In this document: positions 48,401 through 60,800 of the stretch, one piece after another
How the letters are laid out: the number at the start of each line of letters is the position of its first letter
Numbering within the stretch: position 1 is the first letter of the stretch
Source: Nephromyces sp. MM_2019
Taxonomy: Eukaryota; Apicomplexa; Aconoidasida; Nephromycida
Assembly: GCA_015657535.1 (NCBI GenBank)
Contig: JADHZB010001582.1
Span: 9,660-73,659, forward strand
Length of the DNA stretch: 64,000 nt
Direction: 5' to 3'
Program-made: the position numbers and the translations under genes
Notes under the pieces: generated by a model
The model's input: only the letters and a program-made list of their open reading frames with translations
Database searches by the model: none
Told to the model about the DNA's origin: nothing

Positions 48401-50330
48401 GCTGCATTAGAAACTATATGAGAAGCATCATTAAATGAATACTAATTATTATTTGAATCAATATTATGTTGTAATATTTTCATTCTCATGATGATTTGTT
48501 AATCATCTGTGGGGCTTCTAGCAATGTGTAATACAGCACAATACAATTTTGTATCTGGCAGCAATCAGGAGTATAATATGGTAATGGGTTTACCACTGCA
48601 TGATGCGCACTGTTCAGACGAGGTATTTATCTATGGTTGCAAGAATTAGAGGATTTTCTTCGTGTATTGGACTATAAATGCAACATTTTAGGATTTTTCC
48701 CTAATGAGGTCAGCTCTAGGATTTAGCAGTGTCCTTAGGTGCAAGGCCTTGAGGGCTATTGTGCATCCCAGGCGAGCCATGGGTCGCCGATAAGGATACT
48801 GCCACAATTTTATCTCGAGTTATACTGCGGGTACCATAGAATCAATTCACGAGGATGTGAACGCTGGAAGGTGCTCTGTAGCTTATAACGTGTGTCTTAG
48901 TCGCCGAATACACAAGCTAGAAGAAACACCCAGAAACTGCGAAGTAGTCTATACAAGTATAGCGAGTAGAGTGATCCTTGCCGTAATCTCGGAGCATAAA
49001 GTCGATATACCTAAAGCGTGCTCGAAAAATTGTACCAGGCAGTGGGATGCGATATTAATTTTAAGGGGTAACAATAATTTTTCCGACACATAAACAGTGT
49101 GTGGAACAGTATTTGTGACATGTTTTGCCTACCAACAGTTCTGATAGGTTGCTCATGAACATAAGAGTGTAAACAAGTTTATGCCTTGGTGAGGCAGGAC
49201 CTTGCTTTACTACCTATTTCCCCTAGTTGAAGCGGCGGCGGAACGTTTTCTCAAGCAGCGCCTCAGAGAATATTGTGCTTATTTTCGATCTTAGCTGCAA
49301 CAAAGCTATACAACCGTTGGCTCACTTTCTAAAGAACTCTGTTAAATTTTTACATACAAAATTACCTCATTCCTTTAGAAAATAAGTTAAATTAATTACT
49401 ACTCATTAGACAATTCTTTAGACATAATTCTTCTGATTTTCTGATTAAAAGCAATACCAACTTCAGAAGCTGGTGGTAGATTACTCTGCATTGCCTTTAG
49501 CAACCGTGACTCGGACTTCAGTAGTTTCCATACTCAGCATTCGAAGCATGAAATTCTTTGCTGCGAGTGTGCTCTGACGTACTGTCGTAGCACCGTTTAC
49601 TAGGAACTCACTGAGGAATTATTCGTCGCATAATGTGTTTATAATTCCTGCATTAATACTGGAAGAGGAGCCAACTTCAAGATCTTTGGCAGATGTGGAG
49701 TAAATCCTAGGTAGTAAGTGCGATGTTCGAATTGTTTCCAATAACGCACTAGTAATAGCGAAGGGTTGGAGAACGCATCGGTACTGGAGCTGTGACGTCT
49801 GATTATAATCACCAGCAGCCAGCGGGACCCACTGACCATCAGTGGCAGCAGCTTCCTGTTCCCCGAATAGTATATGGCCCGGAAGGCGGCAGCATTCTCT
49901 TCATGGAGTTATACCGTTCTGACCAGGCAGCTTTCTCATTTCTCTTCACCGGGTTAAACCGCTGTGACCAGGTAGCTTTCCCCTTTCTCTTCATAGGCGT
50001 ACGCAGCTTCGCAGGCATTCGCATCTATGCACCGTAGCTGAAAGTTTCCTTAATATTGTTCATGACTACACGAAAATGGCTTCAAGTAGAAGTCTACCAT
50101 GAACAGTAATGCTACAAAACGAAGAGAACACTATATCGGAAGCAGATGCTAAACAATTTTGTTGAGGCTTTTGAAGAAGCTCAATTGTCTGCCTTGAGGC
50201 AAAGAACTCACCAGCAGAAGGCGCTAGTTTGTCGAGCTGATTCGTAGTAATGCGACTTTTTCATGACATAACATAGGAACATAATTGCATCGCATACGAT
50301 AATTTTGGCGACGCGACATAACACGTCAGC
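45412..50330. other. Unassigned region between copper transporter and EF-Tu
   Basis: T-rich on the plus strand. Possible minus-strand exons: 46565-46629 (acceptor TACACATTAG, donor CACAAG|GTAATT, reads DLKYSYYLPTTTLDEAKQKH) and about 46040-46140 (KQRKLGLEWKQRQNR before donor CAGAG|GTAGAA); these two could be joined in phase 0. An open stretch at 45543-45738 (RLPKIFFPPKINKLNG) does not fit them in phase. On the plus strand, 48158-48328 (ATG start) and 48857-49093 are protein-like but featureless. A 45-bp duplication lies at 49909-49997. None is firm. Confidence 0.3.
49909..49997. repeat. Tandem duplication, 45-bp unit
   Basis: Copies at 49909-49953 and 49954-49997. They share GACCAGG(C/T)AGCTTTC and CATTTCTCTTCA-like parts. 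The unit is a multiple of three and sits in an open plus-strand frame (49792-50037), encoding two similar 15-residue blocks (DQAAFSFLFTG, DQVAFPFLFIG). That frame has no ATG before 49902, so coding status is uncertain. Confidence 0.7.
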
Positions 50331-53061
50331 ATGCAGCGGGCACGGAAATTGACACCCCGGTGCTTCACATCATTTGTAAACAGCTGGAGCTTAACCGGTT
50401 CTACTATACAAGGAAAATTTGAGGCGAATTACTTCTTGGGCAAGCATGTATCTTCATCCCCTGAAAACCTCGATTATAATGCGTTTTGTGAGGTCCATAC
50501 AGGTTTCTCAAGGGTAACACAAAGAGACTGCAAATCCCCTCTTTCGATATGGGGTCCGCCAAAGCGTTTCTTTTCAGTGTATGCCCGCCAGAAACCACAT
50601 GTAAACATTGGAACGATTGGTCATGTAGATCATGGTAAGACGACTCTCACTGCTGCCATAACCAAATACTTACAATCTAAGGGAACTGCAGAGTACAAAT
50701 CCTATGAGCAGATTGACCGCTCCCCTGAGGAGCGAAAGCGTGGAATTACCATAAATACTACACACGTGGAGTACGAGACAGAGAACAGGCATTATGGCCA
50801 CGTGGACTGCCCAGGCCATGCTGATTACGTCAAAAACATGATTACTGGCGCTGCGCAAATGGATGGTGCCATTTTAGTAGTTTCAGCTTATGATGGACCA
50901 ATGCCACAAACTCGAGAGCACGTCCTTCTCTCGAAACAAATTGGTGTACCAAATTTGGTAGTATACTTAAACAAAATGGATATGGCAACAGATGAAGAGC
51001 TGGTAGAGCTAGTCGAGATGGAGGTGAGGGATTTACTCTCGGCATATGATTTCAATGGAGATGATGTTCCTATTATTAAAGGCTCTGCTGTTTCCGCACT
51101 GAAAGGGGAAGCAGGAGAATATGGTGTTGAGAGTATTTTAAAACTTATGGAAGCTTGTGATAACTTCATCAAGGAACCGGAGAGGAAATTGGATGCTCCT
51201 GTGGTTGTGAGCATAGAAGATGTGCATACCATTTCAGGTAGTAAGTTGCCTGATGTAAACGCTAGTACTATATGTGTAATCTGGATTTATCTGCCGAGAA
51301 CCCTTGTGGAGGCCTTCATCATTACGAAGGCATCGATTTCGACGTGCCTTGTTTGCTACGCCACTGTACACTATTTTTCCTTAGTAGCTTGAGGGAGTCA
51401 CAGTTTTGAGAAAATACGCTTCACTCGCATATTCTTGCGCAGTGGGTGATAATTTATTTGGTAATTTACTACACCTGTAATCAGCGAAGTCCCTTGCTTT
51501 ATATGTCTTTCAGTTTATGTAGCGAGTAATGATTATTTTTTTATATTATATTACGCGTATGTAGGAGATAATCCAAGTGCAATGTATCAGTGAAACTGAT
51601 GAGATGTTTTTGTCAACCTACTCTCGTAAATTGGTGGAAAATTTATGAAATTTTTATTTTTCTGCTGCAAATTCTTTGCAGGTAAAGGCACTGTTGTTAC
51701 TGGGAGAGTGGAGCAAGGTACTTTGAAAGTAGGTGCTACGGTTGAGGTTGTGGGGAAAGGGAAACCCATAAAGACTACCTGTGTAGGCCTGGAAATGTTC
51801 CATAAGACTTTAGAAGATGCAAGGGCCGGCGATCAAGTAGGAATTATGTTAAAAGGTGTAAAACGTGCTGATGTTTCAAGAGGTATGGTATTAGGAGAAG
51901 TTGATTATCTAAGGACTTACACCAAATTTGAAAGCGAACTATATGTATTATCTGAAGAAGAAGGTGGCCGGAAGAAACCCTTTTTCTCGAATTATAGACC
52001 TCAAGCCTTTATAAGAACTGGAAACGTTACAGGGACTGTAACTCTCCCGGATGGTGTTGAAATGGTTTGTTCAGAGAAGCGAATTAGCCCGTATATCAGT
52101 TTTATAGAGCTGTTTGGTGATAAACTTACTCTTCTTGCTTGCAGAGGAATTCGTTACATTTTATGATTTTTCTACTCAAGAAATAAAAGACATCTATTAT
52201 AGATATCATGGTCATTTTTATGGTCATACTGGAATTGAAGAAACAATATCTATAATAGCAGCTCAACAGATACTACTAAGAAAGCTATCTGGTCTTTTTT
52301 TCGTAGACTTTATTGTTATGAATTTAGAATATATAATAAGCTTTCACTTTACACTTTGACTTTGTACATCTGTTTATCCTCTATTTTTTTAGGGGTAAAG
52401 ATAACGCCTATGCAGAACTTTTGTAGATCTAACTGCCTTTTTGCTTGCATCTAGAATTTTCATTATTTCTTTTCTTGCTTCACGTATTGTTGTAATCCTT
52501 CAAGAACTAGTATATTTTTAAGGTTTAATATGCTTAAATCCGGACGATTTAACCCCTCTATTGCGGAAGATATCCAGTAAAATCGTTTGACAAGCTTGAA
52601 AATATGTGGCTTCACGGTGTGACTATCGTAAAAATGCTTGTGTTATGAGTTTTTAATCAGTAGCATTTTAGCATAAACCATATGGTCCAAATTTCTTATT
52701 CTGCGAACTTCACAATTCCTCTACTGCTTCATACTTCTTTAAGGAGAGTTAATTCAAATTTTCTTCAGTCTTTTATGATATATCTGGAGCTTTTGAGTTA
52801 TCTTTAACTGAGTCATCATCAATCAACAATTTTGTAACCGATACACCCTTCACTATAGCAGCTTCTACACAATACTTACTATTGGGATGAACGCTGATAT
52901 TTTTTCTCTCTATCCTCCTTTTTTAGGCAATTCCAGGAGATCGAGTCTCTTGCACGGTGGAGCTAATGTTCCCTGTTGCACTGCATGAGGGACTGCGGTT
53001 TGCCCTCCGAGAGGGTGGAAAAACTGTGGCTTCTGGAATGACTACAAAGCTGATTTCTTAA
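50331..53061 (+). CDS. TUFM: Mitochondrial elongation factor Tu
   Basis: GTPase that delivers aminoacyl-tRNA to the organellar ribosome. Exons: 50331-51237, 51682-52064, 52927-53061, with phases 1 and 0. The joined protein is 474 residues. An N-terminal extension of about 84 residues ([15 protein letters not shown]...), Arg/Ser-rich and lacking a hydrophobic core, looks like a mitochondrial transit peptide. G-domain motifs: GHVDHGKT (G1), RGITI (G2 region), DCPGH (G3), NKMD (G4, where bacteria have NKCD) and GSAVSAL (G5). Domains 2 and 3 follow: [13 protein letters not shown] spans the first splice junction and GVEMAIPGD spans the second. The end, [16 protein letters not shown], is typical. 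Mitochondrial rather than plastid because plastid EF-Tu is usually organelle-encoded in algae and apicomplexans. Chloroplast targeting cannot be excluded from sequence alone. Confidence 0.95.
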
Positions 53062-56000
53062 GCGTTTATCATGTAAGCCTATCCTCCATACTGAATGGGT
53101 TCGAAAAGTATATATTTATGAACTGCGCACAACAATTTTACTACTTTAGTCTTAAGACCACTCCAAGATTGATAACTGCTCGGTACTCTTGCTTTCCTTT
53201 ATCATAAAATGCTCTGACGATCCTCCTTTACTTTTTGTGCTGTGAATTCTCTCGTGTGTTTAGAGCTTTTTTCTGCCTTCACTGTTGAACTATGTGTTAG
53301 CATATTGCAAGTGCAAAGTATTATCAGGCTCTTTTGACAACATGGAAGGGTTTTCTTTGCAAGGTTATGTACAATTCTCCTAAATACTGAAACTTTGTAC
53401 CAGAATTTTCAATAATGTAAAGTCGAATAGTTTCACGTCGTAACGTTTAATCATTCTCTATTCTTGCAAAGTGTTTGTGCTTTCTCATTATCCCTGATTT
53501 GTCTGGTTATTATTTGGAGTGTTGTTTAAGATTTTCAGCACTTGTGTGTATAAATAAGAAAACCTTATAAATGAGTATTATCCTAAGTGCTGATTTGCTG
53601 TAAACATATTTTTTGTAACTGATGTGTTGATTATCGCAAACGCATGAAGTAAGATCTCTGTAAAGATTGAGTTGACTGCAATAAATTGTGTAGGTCTATT
53701 TTGCTCGTTACCGTATATTTATGAAGTTAATTTTTGGTGTGTGTTTTGATGCTACCCTATTGTGCCAGCTCCTATTCAACTCTTACAGGGTATTGCTATG
53801 TTTGTGCGATTTGTGTGTTTTCTTTTTATTTTGATTCTGTAGTGAGCCAAGGATTCTTTTCCCCGTGCTTTGCTGTTATCAAAGATTTGATATCCTCTTG
53901 AAATTACTTTGAATTTTCGTATTAAATTGTTTTTTTCTGCCATTTTGAAATGTTGCCAATGGAGAAGTAAGAATTCATGAGAAATGCATAACCGATGAGA
54001 CATGTTAGATCAGGTTCACCACAAAGGTTTAGTTTCCTGGATATTAGTATGTTTTCTGAATTTGAGTATTATTATATGTGAAAAACTGGGCAGATTATAT
54101 CCCTTTTATAGGCTCTCTTCAGAGGTTTTTGGACTAAATCCAGGTGATAACGTATTTCACCAAGCTTCGAAACTCGTCATCTAGGAGTTTAAAATACAAG
54201 TATTTCTATCTATCTGGTTTCTAGCTTTTGGGCTCCTGGTGATATTACGGGTGAATCTTACCGACAGCCTCTTTCATTTATATGGAGGTTCTGGAGGAGG
54301 CTTGCTGTTCCCCTCGTAATTACTCATCCACCTGTGGTTTTACTGCGTTTATTTGATGTTTTTCTGAATTTTCGCATCCTGCACAAACGATTCACTGATT
54401 TTGGGTATAAATTTTGTACCACAAATTGCGAATGTTCCTACTTGCTCCTATTTGATATACTATGCATGGCGATTATATGATCGATACGTTAACCTTGCGG
54501 GGTACCGCCGGAATATTAACTTACTATATCGAAGAGCGAAATTTGTGGCAGAAGTGGAAGATTACTCCGTATGAAAGAAATGTTTAAGCTTCTTTGTTTC
54601 TCTTAAAGCTTTCCCTGGGTCATAGTTTCCTTCTATAATTTTCACCCCATCCTGCATAATTAACAGGTACATAAAATATTTTGGTGAGTATGTTTATATT
54701 GGGTTAATAGTTTCTGCTTTATCTTTTTCGCTTTCACCTTCGGTTACTCCTATAGAAACAAATAATGGGATATCGAGCGTTTTATTTTTGTTATTGCTGC
54801 GGTAATGTCAGCCCACTAGTCTGCTTTCTTGTTATTAACTTACGAGTTTGTCGTAGTTATGAAAAGGAAGCTGACACCTTTCTAGCTTCAGTAAGTAAAG
54901 TGCAACCTGAAATACTTCCATGGAGAAATTTCTTAGATTCTAATGGATTGAATGTTTGTATGATGCGACAAACCAATCCTTGGTCTTACACTTCCCAAGA
55001 TACATCGAATTAGCGTAATATGATATTCCATCCATAGACTTCCATGTTACAGAGTACTCATTTCTTCGGTGTTTTGGTGGCTAAATATTATATCTTTGGC
55101 CAGAATAAAGTTTGGAGCAATCAGGCAAGATTGTGTGAGCTATTCTTTGAAATTAGTACTGCTCAGCGTGTTTAGTGATTTATACGCAATAGTTCTGCAA
55201 AAATTTAAAGTGTGAACCCGTAGCGCAGTTGTAGCTTAGTTTATGAATCCATTCCGTTGCCTTTGAGCTGTAGACACAATATCGCACGGGTATCATTCGA
55301 TGCTTTTACGCCTGCTTCACATTCTGCGAACGTGAGATAAAATTAATTGCATGTGGGCTAGAAAGTGCCTCAGCCTTTTTTTTTTCTCAATTTGGTACAC
55401 ATTCTACAATAAAATTTCTATAAAAAATCTTGTAATAAGGGACTATCTAGGAATTACTGTAGATAAAAAGCTGTAAAAAACACAATTAATAGGAATTTAT
55501 TGATTTTTTAGATGTATTATTGTATAAAAGGATGACACACTAGCTGTGACGATGCTTTTGACTACTCAAAAGGCATAAAATGTATATTTTACAACACATA
55601 TATTGAAAAAAGCAGCGTAGAAACAGTTTTATCTCAGTTTTCGGATGCCTCTCAAGTATGACGCTGCTTTAAATATATCGAGCATTAATGGTATGGCACT
55701 TTTCTGGTCGGGTTACGCATTTAGTGCACAGTCTCCAGATCGAATTTACCTCGAAAATCTTTAATGGCAACCTAGAAATTATTATCCAAGCGATTGTTTT
55801 ACTTGTGCGCTGCACTTTCGAGCTTCCTCTCAGCCAGCATTTTCCATTTTCCTTTTGTACTAGTATGGACGTTCACGAAACTAGACATAACAGCGTTGTT
55901 CCTTTTGTTGGTTTTACGCAATTGTTCATGCCTAGAAAAGACTAGTTCGAAACGTCTATAATGAAGAAAAAAGAATCTCTCGTTACGTAAAATGAGATGT

Positions 56001-56733
56001 CTAATATGTTTATGTTGGGCAGTGATATGCTGCAACTATTTGCAACTTTCAAAAGGTTGCCGCTTATTCATCCCCATTGAGCAAGTAGGACTGAAACAAG
56101 CGTGACTTTTTTACCCTTGCGGAAAAGAAAGGACACTTGCCGACAAAATGCGTAGCCTCGTAACTTCGTGAAAAATGCCAATACCACGCCATACAACTGA
56201 GAACGATAGTAGTTTTACTCATTAGAAAAAATCTAAAAGAACAAATCTGTAGTTCAGTCAGGGATGGTGAGAAATTATGGAGAAATTACTTGCTTTAGGC
56301 TATAGTCGTAGCACCAGCAACCACGGTGCTTCCCGAGCTTAGCCATGCCTTCCAGGTTGATCGCCACAAATGATTTTTTAAGTATCAATCCTACGCACGC
56401 GAGACGCTGCCATGTCCTGATAGAATCTCTGAAGGGCTTGCAGAGAGGTTCGCGTGATGTGTTGTTACTGGCCGTGCACACATTATCCTTGAGACACCAG
56501 ATATTACTAGTCGCCCCTCCGCTACCACGTTCATCAATGGTGATGTGCCTTTTGAAATTTGTGAGGAAACTTATGATTTAACCACTGAAATATGGGTTCT
56601 TCCGCTTTAGAATTTATAGTGTTTGGTGAGAGATTCAGCAGTACGCACCCAACGTTCAGTTTGACCAGTGAATATACTTTTTGTAAGATATCGATATAAC
56701 CTTTCACTTCTCATTAACAATAACTGCGTTACG
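53062..56733. other. Unassigned region with candidate exons
   Basis: The first 1.6 kb is the T-rich 3' flank of EF-Tu with no exon seen. Candidates follow on the plus strand: 54765-55016 (ATG to TAG; the second half, SYEKEADTFLASVSKVQPEI and NGLNVCMMRQTNPWSY, is protein-like); an open stretch after acceptor TTTTATCTCAG near 55640 (MPLKYDAALNISSING); and 56301-56610, a stretch open on one strand and nearly open on the other (see findings). None could be joined with confidence. Confidence 0.3.
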
Positions 56734-57812
56734 ATGGTTAAGCATCGGCAACTCAAAAAGAGTGAGCTCATCGAGATACTTGCGTCTGCAACCACAAGCA
56801 GGGAGCAAAACCGCGCTGCAAAACTGCTAAAAGCTTTCGATCCCGTTGCTCATAAGGATCTAGACAGCTTCTTTGATGTTAAGGACATTAAGATTAAGAA
56901 GTACGGGCAACTCCAGGCTTTCATGTGAGTAAATGGCTACCTTGCTTTTTGCTGCCCTTGCCAATGATTAGTACTTTTGAATTATTCTTCTTTTTGAGCT
57001 GATGCTGCTTTCTACTACATGCAATTATAAGTGTAAAACTTAGAGTTGCGTATACAGAATGACTTTTTCCAATGTTACTACGCTGCATGAGAATATATTT
57101 TTTGTCTGGCATTGTGACACGCTTCCTTGCCGGGAAAAACAATGATCTACAATGCACGTATGGTTGGGCATTATGCGCGAAAGCTGATCGGAATAGCCCC
57201 GTCGTGGACGCCCAATATTAACAGATTTTGCCAGTGAAACCAAATGAGATGTAATTCATTTATCCTTGTATAGTTTTGGGATATGCAGCTCAGTTATTGG
57301 TAGCACTGAAGCGGATTCAGAGCTTATTTTTTCAAGACTTTATATCGTTTCAAACTTCATTTTGACCCCGTTGTTTTCTGTGCATGACTCTTTTAGACTT
57401 ACTCCTCCAGTGATTTCATTGTGTATAGTCGCTGTAGGCAGCAACCCGTGTTCCGCTTCGCTGCTATGCAAATTTTTTGCGGAATTGGGCAACAATGTTT
57501 CATACCGCGTGTAATTCGAATTTGTAATGCTTGAATGAGCTGCAGCACTTTGAAGTATTGCCCCTGCTCTTAGGTTAGTAGACGAACTACTAATGGCTGT
57601 AGGCCATGCTTGACTTGGTTACACGAAACTGATTTTTACATTGCCTAGTTGCAATTTATACCTCGAAAGGTTGCAATAAATGTACTAATGCCAAATATAT
57701 TTTTTTTCGGGAAGTTTTATGCCAAATTACTTTTGTTTTTCGTGCTTTAGATGCTGGAGGTGCGACAAGGTTAAGCAAACGAACATCAAGGTATACTGGA
57801 GTACTTCAGAAG
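56734..57812 (+). CDS. Unidentified protein with CxxC motif, first two exons (partial)
   Basis: Exon 1 56734-56924 (ATG start, donor TTCAT|GTGAGT, phase 2); exon 2 57751-57812 (acceptor CGTGCTTTAG, donor GAAG|GTTTGA, phase 1). An earlier donor ATCAAG|GTATAC at 57790 is also possible. The first 63 residues are basic and helical: a SAP-like start KKSELIEILASATTSREQN, then AAKLLKAFDPVAHKDLDSFF and a Lys-rich KDIKIKKYGQ. Exon 2 encodes CWRCDKVKQTNIKVYWSTSE. CWRC looks like half of a four-cysteine zinc ribbon whose second CxxC should lie in a later exon that I did not find. A later plus-strand pair of possible exons (about 61450-61497 and 62126-62315) may belong to it. I do not recognise the family. 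Confidence 0.5.
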
Positions 57813-60800
57813 GTTTGAATAACGCTAGTATTTAAGATAGTTTCCATTTGCTTTTTTTTTATTAGAGTGGATGTAAATTTTGTTGAAGCATCTCAGTTTA
57901 TTTCATCTTCACGATGTAATCAATACTTTTTACGGCCTGGGGTTTTTTTGGATGGCTTTATTCTGGCAGTTGAAAGCATGCACTGTTTATCTGCCGTTTC
58001 TCTGAAGTTTTTCATTAAAATATTCTGGGCTGAGCAGCGGGCTTGTGCAAATATATTTTTAAGTTTTAAACATTTCTATTTACTAAGTTTTATCACACAG
58101 AATGTCAATTTTTATATTGAAGCTTGAAAGTAAAGCATCAAGAATTCGCCGCGTGTCTTTCGTTTATGCGTGTACTATATAATGCTGCTACGGTTTTCTA
58201 AAGTTATATGGCGATTCGAGTGGCTATGAAATCGCTCTCCCTTGCCCTGCGTCGAGCTGTATTTTGTTTCACGCTTTTGCTATATGTTAATGTTTCTTGG
58301 GGTTACTATGGTTTTTTGCCAACGCTGCGCTACTTTTTTTTCTTTTTGGCTATTTTATTTAAAGTTCTATAGCCTGCGCATAATTTTACCCTTAAATTTT
58401 TTTCCGTATTTAACTTATATACAGGATTAAAGACTATATGTAACACCTGTTATTCTAATTTGAGCTCTTATCGTGACCTGGAGAGGGTTCGGAAAGAGAA
58501 TAATATTACAGCTCATATCACGCAACCCAAGAAATGATTTTAAGCTGTCGGGTACTAAGATAACTTGCTTCAGCAAAGCTAATCAATGTTTAAAGTTTAA
58601 GGAGAAATTTGATCCTCACTTCCTCTTTTTCTGTATCTGGCCAGAAATTATCATGTCCTATGTCGCGAAACTGTCGGTATCCGACGCATATCTATACACT
58701 CCTCAGTGTCAAATATAACACTTTTTTTGCTGATTAGCAGTAGAGGTATTCTATGAATGCGTTTGTCTAGTTTCCAATTTTGACGCTTATTTTATGGTAC
58801 AACCTGTGCATTTTTTGTTTTATCGTAATTTACTAACAAACCAGATTTCTGATTCGTTTTTTCGATCTTTATTTACAAGGTATTAATTGGGTAGTTGGCA
58901 GTATATTTTTTCTTCTTATCATTGAAAAGTCAAGCAAAGCAATTGATTACGTGCTTTTGTCTGCAAAATTTTTCAACGCTACCTTTTTTTGCTTTTGCAT
59001 GAATGATAAAATAATCACAATTAAGAGGGTTGTTTCCTTCCGATTTTAATCACGAAACTGTCATGGCTGATCTAGGAGGCTTCTTCTTTTATGTCCGAAA
59101 AAATTTACCGCGAATAATTGAAGACTTTAAATAAACTTGCTGCGAAAAGGCGCAACAGCGAAAATGCTATCATTTATTTGTGCGGGATAAATTTTATATT
59201 ATTGTGAAGGTTTTTGCATCACCTTATATTCGACGTTTTGAAAATGGTCCAGCAAATTTTTTCAGTTCTTTCTTGTGGGCTGAATTCCTTTTTATTGGTG
59301 TCACATTGTGGTATGTATGAAACAATCGCTGTTTCCTTTTCACAAATATTTGTAGAATAATATTCTTGTTTTCTTCTTTTGCAAGCTAATACTTAAATCA
59401 CGTAAAAATACCTGCACTCTAGGGATTTCCATCATTGATATCTCCGTGATTATCTTCACATTAATACATTCCAGCCATTAGCAATTTTTGTCGTTTTTTT
59501 CCTTCTCTTGTTGAAACTAGACTAATTTTTTGCTATTTTTTTTAAAATGCCGATGGATTTAGGCTCTTACCCTGCGTGCATATATTTCTTGGGATCTACA
59601 GCACTATACCGTCCGCACAATTTAAGTGTGTACGAGCATAGCAATAAATGCAAAAGCATTGTTTTCAAAAGATATCTCCCTACTCGTCGCAGATATTATG
59701 AAAGTTGCATGTGGCAGTGAAGTGGCGTTTGGTGTTTATTGCATATAGTCATCGTATTGATTCATTTTGTTATGGAAGTTCAGATCACATTCCCCAGACG
59801 GGCAAATTTTTTAAGTCCTAAAATTGACATGATTTGCTCTTTTTGAGGCCTTCTGAAGGTTTTATTTAGGGGTTGTATTATTTTGTTTTTCGCTTTGTAC
59901 TGATAATTCAGTTTAATGCAACGAATGCTGGGCACCTTCATTTATACATATTAGCAAATATTTTGCAGCTTTTTAAGCCTTGGTAGATTGTTTTTTAAGC
60001 GATTTAGCGTGAACGTAAACTTGACTATTATTAATCGGTAGCTGGTGGTATATTAGAATAATACACTTGAGCGCTTGATTCTTTCAGCTTTTCTAGTCCC
60101 ATAATATAGTGAGTTTGAAATTTAATGTAATGATTTGCATGTGATGGGATGTTGTCCTTCGAGGGTTGCTGATGATAACAGTGGAATTATAATAGATGGA
60201 GGTATGGTTCTCAAGCGCATGCGACTATTTTAAGACTAAACATGAGATATTAGTCTTTTTTTTGCCATTTTATTGCATATTACCCGTGATGGTAGTGCAG
60301 TACTTGAGTAGAGCTCTGGGTGTACATTCTGACAGTTTGGCACGCCTCTGCTTGCTGTTTTGAAAATTGTATCCGTTTTCATGGTAGTTGAATTGGGAAG
60401 TATATAAATTCTTCTAGTTTGCTTACCAGCGTCAAAGTTTATACTGGCCTTTGTTCATTATTTCAGTACATTGAAATGGGGTGCCAATTGACCTACATCG
60501 TCGTCATGAAACATTGTGACTGCGGCATTTTGTCACGTGGACTTGCGAAGTTGCTGTGCATGCTTAAAAGTTGGCGTATTGCGTGTTAATGAGTCCTATT
60601 AACCTTATCCATGGAGTACCAATACCAGTTTAAGTTGTATATTCCCAAGGTAGAGTTGATGGCTTTCTTGGCACTATTGCGCGGTGCTTTAAGATGGCAG
60701 CTAATTTTCAAGTTTCTCCATCGTTTAAAAATTATCACTCGGAAGGATGTACCATGTCATAGACATAGCGATGCGCTCCCTAGACGCCTGCCTTTTTCTT

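Noticed and set aside
50331..51392. Continuous 353-codon EF-Tu frame
   Set aside because: The frame after 51237 ([10 protein letters not shown]...) reads into the intron; splicing to 51682 restores [15 protein letters not shown].
57867..58430. Phe-rich plus-strand frames
   Set aside because: T-rich intron-like DNA downstream of the CxxC exon; no splice-supported boundaries.
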